Below, in pieces: positions 1-5,118 of a DNA stretch of 7,043 nt (the stretch's first letter is position 1; each line of letters opens with the position of its first letter). The stretch is from Victivallales bacterium. Its GTDB lineage: Bacteria > Verrucomicrobiota > Lentisphaeria > Victivallales > JAADHT01. Location of the stretch: NCBI GenBank assembly GCA_016930955.1, contig JAFGFR010000316.1, positions 1-7,043 on the forward strand, given 5' to 3'. The position numbers were made by a program, and so were the translations under genes. The notes under the pieces are model-generated. The model did no database searches, was not told the DNA's origin, and worked only from the letters and a program-made list of their open reading frames with translations.

Positions 1-1688
1 GCTGTCGAGACTTGGGCTACACGGAACAGTTTGAAGGGGCGAACAAGGTACCCAACGGGAATGGTGTTCTGAATCCGGCCGGCATCCACTTCCTCGAACG
101 TTTCGCCGAAGCGATGGCGGCGGGGAACATGACCATCATCAGCGATGGCAGCCACGGCTACGACCAACAACAGCCACAGCACCTCCAGCCCTTCCTCGCC
201 GAATACCGCTCACTCCCCGCCATCGGAATGACGCCTCTGGAGCACGATGCCGACCCTGTCGCCGCATGGCAGGGGACGGGGGACGACGGGAGGATGTATT
301 TCTACCTGGCAAACCGTCTTGACCAGACTGTGGACATACGCCTGCGCTTCGAAGGCGACGCATCGCCGATACGCCTCTCCACCAAAGAGGTAGTGAAGAT
401 CGATGGAGGCGTGTTGAAACTCACGATCAAACCCTATCAGTTCCTCTCCTTTGAAGGTGGCCCGGCCAGCGTGAAAATAACCGGGCTGCGAGCCACGGTC
501 TCCGAATCCATCCGGTCAACGCTCCTCGGACAAATCACGTTCTCCGAATCATTGGCCTTTGGCGAGATGCCGGAGCCGACACTGCTCAAACTCTCCCCCG
601 TAGAGATCAAAAAGGTGAAAGACAGGCTGGTCGAGGCAAAGATGGCCCTTGAAAAAGGCCGTGTTGTTTCCGCGAGGCGCATGCTTCTCTCATACGACAT
701 GACTAAACTATACGAGGCGTTTCACGCGTATCCTCCCGGATTGCTCTACAAAAAAAACCCGCATCCGCCAAAGGGTGCCATGATCCCCCACACCCTCAGG
801 GACTCAACCATACCAGCATCCTTCCCGACACGCGTACTCGATGCCTCGAAGCTAGCGCCATCGCTCTCAGGTGTCGGCGCACTCGATTGGGAGGGCTCCT
901 CCATCCTAATAGGGGCGATAGAACAGTTCAGCAACCGCTATCGCCTCGAACTTGCCTATGTGGCCGGGGACAGCTTCTCCGCCCCCTCCATCAGCATTGA
1001 CGGCAAGGCCATCCCCGAAAGCGCCATGGTCAAGGAGGAGACCGAGACGTGTGGGCGCGTCATAGGGCTCGCGCCACTGTCACTCATTGCGGGTGCTCAC
1101 AAAATCGAGATCTCGAAGGCGACCGGCTCAGATGCCGCGATACTTTTTTTGAGTCTCGAACCCGTGCCGCGTGATCTCGTTGCCAGCGACTGGTTGGTCA
1201 TCGGCCCTTTCGCAGGCTCTGACGACCCGCGCGTAAAAGGTTCGCTCGAAGAGATGATGGATAAAAAATACCAGCCCGAGACCTCGAAGGACTTCACAGC
1301 CCAGTGTGAGGGACTCAACGGCAGAAAACTCGCCTGGCAGCACCCGCAGTTCAGCTCGGACTATGTCGATCTATACAAGTTGACGGGCGAGCACAAGTGT
1401 AGGATCAGCTATGCGGCATGCCACATATTCAGCCCAACGGAGCGGGATGCCCAGATAAAGTTCGGCGTGGACTACTGGGCTAAAATATGGGTCAACGGCG
1501 AGGAAGTCTTCAACAACGTCGACCAACACAAACAACCTCCCCATAAAGACGAGTATGCCATCCCTGTGAAGCTTCAGGGAGGAGACAATGAGATCATGGT
1601 CAAAATCCACGCCGGGATTCAGGGCAACGGCTTCTGGATGTCTGTGTCGGATCCCGGCGACTTGAACTTAAATTTACTAATTGAATAG
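1..1688 (+). CDS. C-terminal part of a large putative carbohydrate-active multidomain protein (5' truncated by the window edge)
   Basis: The reading frame is open to the left edge (codons from position 3 read C-R-D-L-G-Y-T) and ends with TAG at 1686-1688, so the TTG at 12 is only the first possible start inside the window. Counting that TTG as residue 1, I see several blocks. Residues 1-75 (N-P-A-G-I-H-F-L, then L-Q-P-F-L-A-E-Y-R-S-L-P-A) look like the tail of a catalytic-type domain. Residues 95-148 form a beta-rich segment (Y-F-Y-L-A-N-R, ending I-K-P-Y-Q-F-L-S-F), as often seen at the C-terminal sandwich of glycoside hydrolases. Residues 193-240 form a charged helical hairpin. Residues 270-385 form a beta-rich jelly-roll-like domain. 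Residues 393-550 (W-L-V-I-G-P-F, then D-Y-W-A-K-I-W-V-N-G-E-E-V-F) resemble a galactose-binding-like fold. A polysaccharide-degrading or glycan-binding role is inferred from this architecture. The catalytic residues, if any, lie outside the window, and I cannot name a family. Confidence 0.75.
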   Translation, partial: CRDLGYTEQFEGANKVPNGNGVLNPAGIHFLERFAEAMAAGNMTIISDGSHGYDQQQPQHLQPFLAEYRSLPAIGMTPLEHDADPVAAWQGTGDDGRMYFYLANRLDQTVDIRLRFEGDASPIRLSTKEVVKIDGGVLKLTIKPYQFLSFEGGPASVKITGLRATVSESIRSTLLGQITFSESLAFGEMPEPTLLKLSPVEIKKVKDRLVEAKMALEKGRVVSARRMLLSYDMTKLYEAFHAYPPGLLYKKNPHPPKGAMIPHTLRDSTIPASFPTRVLDASKLAPSLSGVGALDWEGSSILIGAIEQFSNRYRLELAYVAGDSFSAPSISIDGKAIPESAMVKEETETCGRVIGLAPLSLIAGAHKIEISKATGSDAAILFLSLEPVPRDLVASDWLVIGPFAGSDDPRVKGSLEEMMDKKYQPETSKDFTAQCEGLNGRKLAWQHPQFSSDYVDLYKLTGEHKCRISYAACHIFSPTERDAQIKFGVDYWAKIWVNGEEVFNNVDQHKQPPHKDEYAIPVKLQGGDNEIMVKIHAGIQGNGFWMSVSDPGDLNLNLLIE

Positions 1689-1716
1689 ACTGTTGCCCCA
1701 GAAGATTATTGAGCAC

Positions 1717-1738
1717 ATGATCCTAAATGAAGCAGTCA
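1717..1738 (+). repeat. Dispersed 22-bp intergenic repeat, copy 1
   Basis: The core CCTAAATGAAGCAGT at 1722-1736 is identical to the core at 3736-3750. Over 22 positions this copy matches copy 2 (3731-3752) at 19. It starts 28 nt after the stop codon of the upstream gene and points in the same direction as that gene. Its function is unknown. It could be a mobile-element end, a conserved RNA 3' element or a binding site. Confidence 0.7.
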
Positions 1739-1830
1739 AATCTCAAAAATGACAGGTAAAATATTTATGTACAACATGTCAGGATTATCTCGCTTTTCAC
1801 CTTTTTGTCAAGAAAGATTTTTTGAGATTT
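1738..1830. repeat. AT-rich inverted repeat, 12-bp perfect arms around a 69-nt centre
   Basis: AAATCTCAAAAA at 1738-1749 is the exact reverse complement of TTTTTGAGATTT at 1819-1830. Pairing can continue inward after an asymmetric bulge: TGACA at 1750-1754 with TGTCA at 1806-1810, then GGT at 1755-1757 with ACC at 1799-1801. The stretch is much richer in A and T than its surroundings. It abuts copy 1 of the dispersed repeat. Candidates are a small non-autonomous mobile element remnant or a structured RNA. A simple terminator is unlikely because the loop is long. Confidence 0.6.
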
Positions 1831-1890
1831 TACCCTCCTGAGTGCCGCTTCGCTCAGGTGTAACATTCGCGCCAAAAGAGCCTGCGCTCC

Positions 1891-1923
1891 CAACGCGGTT
1901 CACGCGGAGTTTTGAAACTGCTC
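1891..1923. repeat. Diverged direct repeat flanking tRNA-Ser, copy A
   Basis: Copy A starts CAACGCGGTTCACGC and continues GAGTTTTG to GCTC. Aligned with copy B (2332-2364) it matches at about 27 of 34 columns with two single-base gaps, in the same orientation. The end can fold as GGAGT pairing with GCTCC (one G-T wobble). The repeat lies outside any gene. Its role is unknown, and the two copies bracket the tRNA at a distance of about 440 bp. Confidence 0.5.
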
Positions 1924-2023
1924 CTGTGTCCGAATTGTGTCGGCATCGAGGAATCCTTTGATGTCGGCTTGCAAAAATCCTAAAGTGGTCTAGCTTGTTC
2001 AACCTCGGATTAAACGCTCCACA

Positions 2024-2113
2024 GGAGGGGTGGTCGAGTCTGGTTTAAGGCACCGGTCTTGAAAACCGGCGAAGCGCAAGCTTCCGTGGGTTCGAATCCC
2101 ACCCCCTCCGCCA
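2024..2113 (+). tRNA. tRNA-Ser, anticodon UGA, with encoded CCA
   Basis: This is a complete class II tRNA of 90 nt. The acceptor stem GGAGGGG (2024-2030) pairs perfectly with CCCCTCC (2103-2109), followed by discriminator G2110 and CCA at 2111-2113. The anticodon stem CCGGT/ACCGG (2053-2057/2065-2069) holds the loop CTTGAAA with anticodon TGA at 2060-2062, which reads UCA-type serine codons. The long variable arm typical of serine tRNAs is GAAGC/GCTTC with a GCAA tetraloop (2071-2084). The T arm is GTGGG-TTCGAAT-CCCAC (2086-2102). No neighbouring tRNA is present, so it appears to be a single-gene unit. Confidence 0.98.
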
Positions 2114-2127
2114 TATGGCAACATATG
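2112..2127 (+). other. Hairpin overlapping the tRNA 3' CCA end
   Basis: CATATG (2112-2117) and CATATG (2122-2127) can pair around a GCAA tetraloop, so the stem begins inside the encoded CCA. In the precursor it could affect 3' trimming of the tRNA, but this is inference from the sequence alone. The short AT-rich stem may be only marginally stable. Confidence 0.4.
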
Positions 2128-2147
2128 CAACCGGGTTTCTCCAGAAG

Positions 2148-2163
2148 GGCATCGGCCGATGCC
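2148..2163. other. Perfect 16-bp palindrome downstream of tRNA-Ser
   Basis: GGCATCGGCCGATGCC is fully self-complementary and folds as a 6-bp GC-rich stem with a GGCC loop. It lies 34 nt after the tRNA and is the best candidate for an end-of-transcript hairpin there. No T run follows it directly. The nearest T run, TTTTT, is at 2221-2225. A protein-binding site is an alternative reading. Confidence 0.45.
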
Positions 2164-2331
2164 TCGAGCGCCTGACGTAAAAAGCCAGTTTCAAAACCAC
2201 CCATGGCCGCGCGGCTTGCCTTTTTGGATGCGAGGCCATCGACGACATGAGAGCCATCTCGAAGCAATCGACGAGAACGGCGGCGACAACCGCCACGATA
2301 TCTGGGTCGAACTGAAACCGTCGTATCTCCG

Positions 2332-2364
2332 CAACGGAGTCACGCCGAGTTTTGCAATTGGCTC
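2332..2364. repeat. Diverged direct repeat flanking tRNA-Ser, copy B
   Basis: Copy B shares CACGC, GAGTTTTG and the closing GCTC with copy A at 1891-1923, in the same orientation. It overlaps the small hairpin CTCCG-CAA-CGGAG at its left end and can fold at its right end (GAGTT with GGCTC through G-T wobbles). It lies 38 nt beyond the stop codon of the aldolase, on the downstream side of that gene. Confidence 0.5.
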
Positions 2365-2401
2365 TACAGACTGCCCTGCCCTCTCTCCTATGGCGAGGGT
2401 A

Positions 2402-3379
2402 TCAGTCGAATGCATGTCCTGCGGAGCCGAGCACGTTGATGTTCTTGTGCTTGTACAGATCCTTCAGTGCCTCGCGTGCCGGGCCCAGATACTTTCTCGG
2501 GTCGAACTCGGAGGGCTTCTCGACAAAGGCCTTGCGAATCGCGGCGGTCATGGCCAAACGTCCGTCGGAGTCTATGTTGATCTTGCAGACCGCGGATTTC
2601 GCGGCCTCGCGAAGCTGATCCTCGCCTATGCCGATTGCATCCTTCAGCTGACCGCCATTCTGGTTGATCATGGCCACAAGTTCCGCCGGGACAGAGGACG
2701 AGCCGTGAAGCACTATCGTGAACCCAGGGATGCGCTTCTCGATCTCGGCAAGTATGTCGAGACGGATTTTCGGGTCGGTGCCAGGCTTGAACTTGAACGC
2801 CCCGTGCGACGTGCCAATGGCTATGGCAAGGCTGTCGACGTTAGTCTTGGAGACAAACTCCTCGACCTCGTCGGGTTGCGTGTAGATATGCTTCTCAGCC
2901 TCGACATCATCCTCCTTGCCGGCAAGCACACCTAGTTCACCCTCGACTGAGACATCGAACTTGTGGGCATACTCCACGACCTTCCTCGTCTCCTCGATGT
3001 TCTTCTCGAACGAATGATGCGAACCGTCTATCATCACGGAGGAGAACCCGTACTCGATGCAGCTCTTGCATATGTCGAAGTCCGAGCCGTGGTCGAGATG
3101 CACTGCTATCGGGATAAGCTTGCCCCCGCCGATCTCCCTGGCGTACTCGACCGCACCTTGGGCAAGGTAGCGCAGAAGCGTCTGGTTCGCATACTCGCGG
3201 GCACCTTTGGATATCTGCAGAATCACTGGCGACTCGGTCTCCACGCACGCGGATATGATAGCCTGCAGCTGCTCCATGTTGTTGAAATTATACGCCGGCA
3301 CGGCATACTTCCCTTTCATCGCCTTAGCAAACATCTCGCGCGTGTTCACAAGCCCCAGATCACGATAGCTGATAGCCAT
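2402..3379 (-). CDS. fba: Class II (zinc-dependent) fructose-1,6-bisphosphate aldolase
   Basis: This cytoplasmic enzyme reversibly cleaves fructose 1,6-bisphosphate to dihydroxyacetone phosphate and glyceraldehyde 3-phosphate in glycolysis and gluconeogenesis. The 325-residue product carries the full class II motif set: V-H-L-D-H-G with D96 and zinc ligand H97, V-E-G-E-L-G with E146 and E148, S-H-G-A-F with H192, L-H-G-S-S with H225, and N-I-D-S-D-G-R (268-274) for phosphate and substrate binding. Its opening (L-G-L-V-N-T-R-E-M-F) and length match the roughly 325-335 residue class II group seen in Bacteroidetes and spirochaetes, not the longer E. coli FbaA type (from family knowledge). I chose the ATG at 3377-3379 because a strong AGGAGGAG lies just before it. 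An in-frame start 11 codons upstream has no such site. The gene stands alone, divergent from the propeller-secretin operon. Confidence 0.97.
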   Translation of the reverse strand: MAISYRDLGLVNTREMFAKAMKGKYAVPAYNFNNMEQLQAIISACVETESPVILQISKGAREYANQTLLRYLAQGAVEYAREIGGGKLIPIAVHLDHGSDFDICKSCIEYGFSSVMIDGSHHSFEKNIEETRKVVEYAHKFDVSVEGELGVLAGKEDDVEAEKHIYTQPDEVEEFVSKTNVDSLAIAIGTSHGAFKFKPGTDPKIRLDILAEIEKRIPGFTIVLHGSSSVPAELVAMINQNGGQLKDAIGIGEDQLREAAKSAVCKINIDSDGRLAMTAAIRKAFVEKPSEFDPRKYLGPAREALKDLYKHKNINVLGSAGHAFD

Positions 3380-3381
3380 TT

Positions 3382-3389
3382 CTCCTCCT
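3382..3389 (-). promoter_or_regulatory. Ribosome binding site of the aldolase gene
   Basis: On the minus strand AGGAGGAG ends 2 nt before the ATG (the GGAGG core ends 4 nt before it). This near-perfect Shine-Dalgarno sequence fixes the start at 3379 over the upstream in-frame alternative. Confidence 0.8.
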
Positions 3390-3395
3390 GAAAAA

Positions 3396-3413
3396 AATGT
3401 TGGCACTAACATT
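3396..3413. promoter_or_regulatory. 18-bp palindrome in the aldolase leader, candidate operator
   Basis: AATGTT (3396-3401) and AACATT (3408-3413) are perfect inverted half-sites around a 6-bp centre (GGCACT). The site lies 16 bp upstream of the aldolase ATG, directly behind the ribosome binding site. This arrangement would suit a dimeric repressor blocking transcription, or an mRNA hairpin. No regulator is encoded nearby, so the binding partner is unknown. Confidence 0.4.
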
Positions 3414-3730
3414 CAAAAATACCCGTGTCCAAGCCCCGTGGCATGCTCCGGGGACTCAAAGACAACCCGGAACCCAGCCGCCAGCCTGCGACAAATCCAG
3501 CCCAAAGCCCAAAAGATAGCCCCTTATCTCTCATCATGCAAACAAAGAACACAAATAAAAAAATCTCGGAGTGCCCCGCGTAAGCAGAACTTTTGCTTCT
3601 TTCGTCAGAAATCAACACTGGCCAGTATTCGAGTGTCTCGACCCTTGCCCTGGCGGATACAGGAGACAGCCATTTGCGTGCAGGGAAGCGAGCCCCTCCG
3701 GCTGGACAGATGTCCTTAGTTGCTTAAGGT

Positions 3731-3752
3731 GTGAACCTAAATGAAGCAGTTA
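3731..3752 (+). repeat. Dispersed 22-bp intergenic repeat, copy 2 (left end of the operon cassette)
   Basis: The core is CCTAAATGAAGCAGT at 3736-3750. It matches the reverse complement of 6753-6774 at 20 of 22 positions and copy 1 at 19 of 22. It sits inside a larger imperfect palindrome: TTAGTTGCTT (3716-3725) against AAGCAGTTAA (3744-3753), 8 of 10 positions paired, with AGGT (3727-3730) and ACCT (3735-3738) pairing inside. It lies 170 bp upstream of the propeller gene and points towards it. Confidence 0.75.
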
Positions 3753-3909
3753 AAGATGCGCCCTCTTCGGAATCTTATCAGCAGAAGGACTGTGGGACTG
3801 TCTGAAATAGCCGAGAGATTTCTTGCCGATGCCTATTGAAATGGTAAGGAATGCGGGCTACCTTCTGTTGTGCTGCGGCATTTTGCTGACGTGCAGACAA
3901 AGTATTGTG

Positions 3910-3915
3910 AAGGAG
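3910..3915 (+). promoter_or_regulatory. Ribosome binding site of the propeller gene
   Basis: AAGGAG lies 6 nt before the ATG at 3922-3924. It supports that start over the in-frame ATG at 3823, which has no Shine-Dalgarno sequence, and over the one at 3937, where a signal peptide would also be possible. Confidence 0.75.
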
Positions 3916-3921
3916 ATTGCG

Positions 3922-5118
3922 ATGGGAGATTTTTTTATGCGGCTGTTTTCCTGCCTTGCCGTATTGTTTCTGTCTGCCTCGGTGTTTTGCGCCGACTGGC
4001 CGGACTGGCGTGGACCCGACCGCGACGGAGTCTCGAAAGAGAAGGGCTGGGATCCGCAGAAGGTCGGCAACGTGGCATGGGGGAAGGAACTCGGGGTGGG
4101 TTATGCCGGGATCGTTGTTCTCGGCAATCGTGCGTACACCTTGGGCAACCGCGGTGGCAAGGATATTGTGTATTGTCTGGACGTGTCGGACGGCAAGGAG
4201 ATATGGACCTACAGCTACAACTGCCCCGACGGGGGGGGATATGCCGGGCCTTTGGCTTCTCCGGTGATATCCGGCGGGGAGCTTTTCACGCTCAGCAGGG
4301 AGGGGCATGTGCATTGTCTCGAGGCGAATACTGGTAAGCTTAGATGGTCCCAGACGATTGCAGGCAAGGGGCCGGAGAAGGTCACTTGGAGCTATGCAGG
4401 CGCGCTGACGGTCGAGGGAGGTCTTGTGCTGGTCAACGCCGGGGAGAAGGGCACTGCGCTCGATATAAAGACAGGGGAAGTGGAATGGACATCCAGAGGC
4501 AAGGGCGGGTATGCCTCTCTGGTGGTGTTCGGCAAGGGGAGATATCTTGCGATGTTCAGCAGTCGCGCGTTAAAGGTCGTGGAGACGAAAAGCTGTAAGG
4601 AGGCAGCATCCTTCGAGTGGGTGACTTCTCATGATGTCAATGCCGCCGACCCGATAGTTGAGGGCAGCAACATCTTCATAACATCAGGCTACGGGAGGGG
4701 TGGCGCATTGCTCAGCTTTTCCGGCGGCAAACTCAAAAAAGTATGGGAGAACAAGTCGTTGTGCAGCCATTTCAGCACTCCTGTGCTTTTTGACGGCCAT
4801 CTTTACGGTGTCAACGGGAATGCCGGCAGCGGGCAGCTTGTGTGCATCGAGCTGAAGAGCGGGAAGGGGAAATGGAGTGAGAAGTCAGTCGGCTTCGGGT
4901 CGCTTATGGTGGCAGACGGGAAGATTATCTATCTGAACGAGCGCGGGACGATTTCCGTTGCCGAGGCCAGCCCGAAGGGATTCAAGAGGATTTCCTCCGC
5001 CGATGTGCTCAGGGGCGCTGGAAAATGCTGGACCATGCCGGTGCTGTCAAATGGCAGGATATTCTGCCGCGGCAGCAACGGGAAGATGGTATGTCTTGAT
5101 GTAACAGGCTCGAAATGA
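3922..5118 (+). CDS. Exported PQQ-type beta-propeller repeat protein
   Basis: The 398-residue product starts with a classical signal peptide: a positively charged start (M-R at 6-7), a hydrophobic stretch L-F-S-C-L-A-V-L-F-L-S-A-S-V-F and likely cleavage just before D25. The mature protein opens with W-P-D-W-R-G-P-D-R-D-G-V-S (26-38), a signature common in Planctomycetes and Verrucomicrobia propeller proteins. At least five PQQ-like blades show the pattern of a hydrophobic strand, then D/E..-(S/T)-G-K, then W: residues 83-96, 130-142, 177-189, 305-318 and a C-terminal strand at 388-396. An additional weaker blade lies near 263-275. This supports a periplasmic or surface propeller. PQQ binding and enzyme activity are not implied: I see no dehydrogenase catalytic motif, and such propellers often act as protein scaffolds, as in BamB. 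Its last codons overlap the next gene. A run of eight G at 4231-4238 encodes part of D-G-G-G. Confidence 0.85.
   Translation: MGDFFMRLFSCLAVLFLSASVFCADWPDWRGPDRDGVSKEKGWDPQKVGNVAWGKELGVGYAGIVVLGNRAYTLGNRGGKDIVYCLDVSDGKEIWTYSYNCPDGGGYAGPLASPVISGGELFTLSREGHVHCLEANTGKLRWSQTIAGKGPEKVTWSYAGALTVEGGLVLVNAGEKGTALDIKTGEVEWTSRGKGGYASLVVFGKGRYLAMFSSRALKVVETKSCKEAASFEWVTSHDVNAADPIVEGSNIFITSGYGRGGALLSFSGGKLKKVWENKSLCSHFSTPVLFDGHLYGVNGNAGSGQLVCIELKSGKGKWSEKSVGFGSLMVADGKIIYLNERGTISVAEASPKGFKRISSADVLRGAGKCWTMPVLSNGRIFCRGSNGKMVCLDVTGSK

Larger units (their letters stand above)
1689..2023. other. Intergenic region between the large partial gene and tRNA-Ser
   Basis: No convincing gene is present in 335 bp. 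Besides the dispersed repeat and the AT-rich inverted repeat, it holds a hairpin at 1837-1858 (CCTGAG pairing with CTCAGG, extendable by a T-G and a G-C pair, loop CCGCTT). It also holds a sequence at 1891-1923 that recurs in diverged form at 2332-2364. A weak promoter for the tRNA can be drawn as TTGCAA (1969-1974) and TAGCTT (1991-1996) with a 16-nt spacer. The second box is a poor match, so this is only a candidate. Confidence 0.6.
2114..2401. other. Intergenic region between tRNA-Ser and the aldolase gene
   Basis: I see no gene in these 288 bp. Frames that are open here on the minus strand run through the tRNA and have no recognisable protein content. The region holds the tRNA-proximal hairpin, the 16-bp palindrome and a GC palindrome GCCGCGCGGC (2206-2215) followed by TTTTT at 2221-2225. 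It also holds CTCCG-CAA-CGGAG (2327-2339) and copy B of the diverged repeat. Neither hairpin near the aldolase stop has a T tract, so no convincing intrinsic terminator is visible for that gene. Confidence 0.55.
3380..3921. other. Divergent intergenic region between fba and the propeller-secretin operon
   Basis: I see no gene in these 542 bp. From left to right it holds the aldolase ribosome binding site and palindrome, a GC hairpin CCCCG/CGGGG at 3434-3438/3449-3453, and a small inverted repeat AAGCA/TGCTT at 3582-3586/3594-3598. Further right are a 12-bp palindrome GGACAGATGTCC-type site at 3704-3715 and copy 2 of the dispersed repeat within a larger imperfect palindrome. The remaining stretch of about 170 bp leads to the propeller start. 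Promoters for both divergent genes should lie here, but I find no convincing pair of -35 and -10 boxes in either direction. Confidence 0.55.

Noticed and set aside
2010..2296. Minus-strand open frames containing a G-F-E-P-T / W-D-S-N-P-R type segment
   Set aside because: These are antisense translations of the tRNA-Ser gene. This sequence style is a well-known artefact in protein databases.
2378..2401. Intrinsic terminator after the aldolase gene
   Set aside because: A CCCTC/GAGGG pairing exists, but with a long loop and no T tract on the minus strand.
2159..2935. 258-codon plus-strand open frame across the aldolase gene
   Set aside because: It is antisense to an unmistakable class II aldolase with all zinc ligands, and its product has no family features.
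3438..3719. 93-codon plus-strand open frame in the intergenic region upstream of the operon
   Set aside because: It has no ribosome binding site, low-complexity basic composition and no recognisable domain.
3823..3921. Earlier in-frame ATG for the propeller protein
   Set aside because: It lacks a ribosome binding site and would bury the signal peptide behind 33 extra residues. AAGGAG before 3922 gives a better start.
3982..3993. Lipoprotein signal (cysteine at residue 23 of the propeller protein)
   Set aside because: The residues before the cysteine (S-V-F) do not fit a lipobox, because a small residue is required just before it. Ordinary signal peptidase cleavage is more likely.
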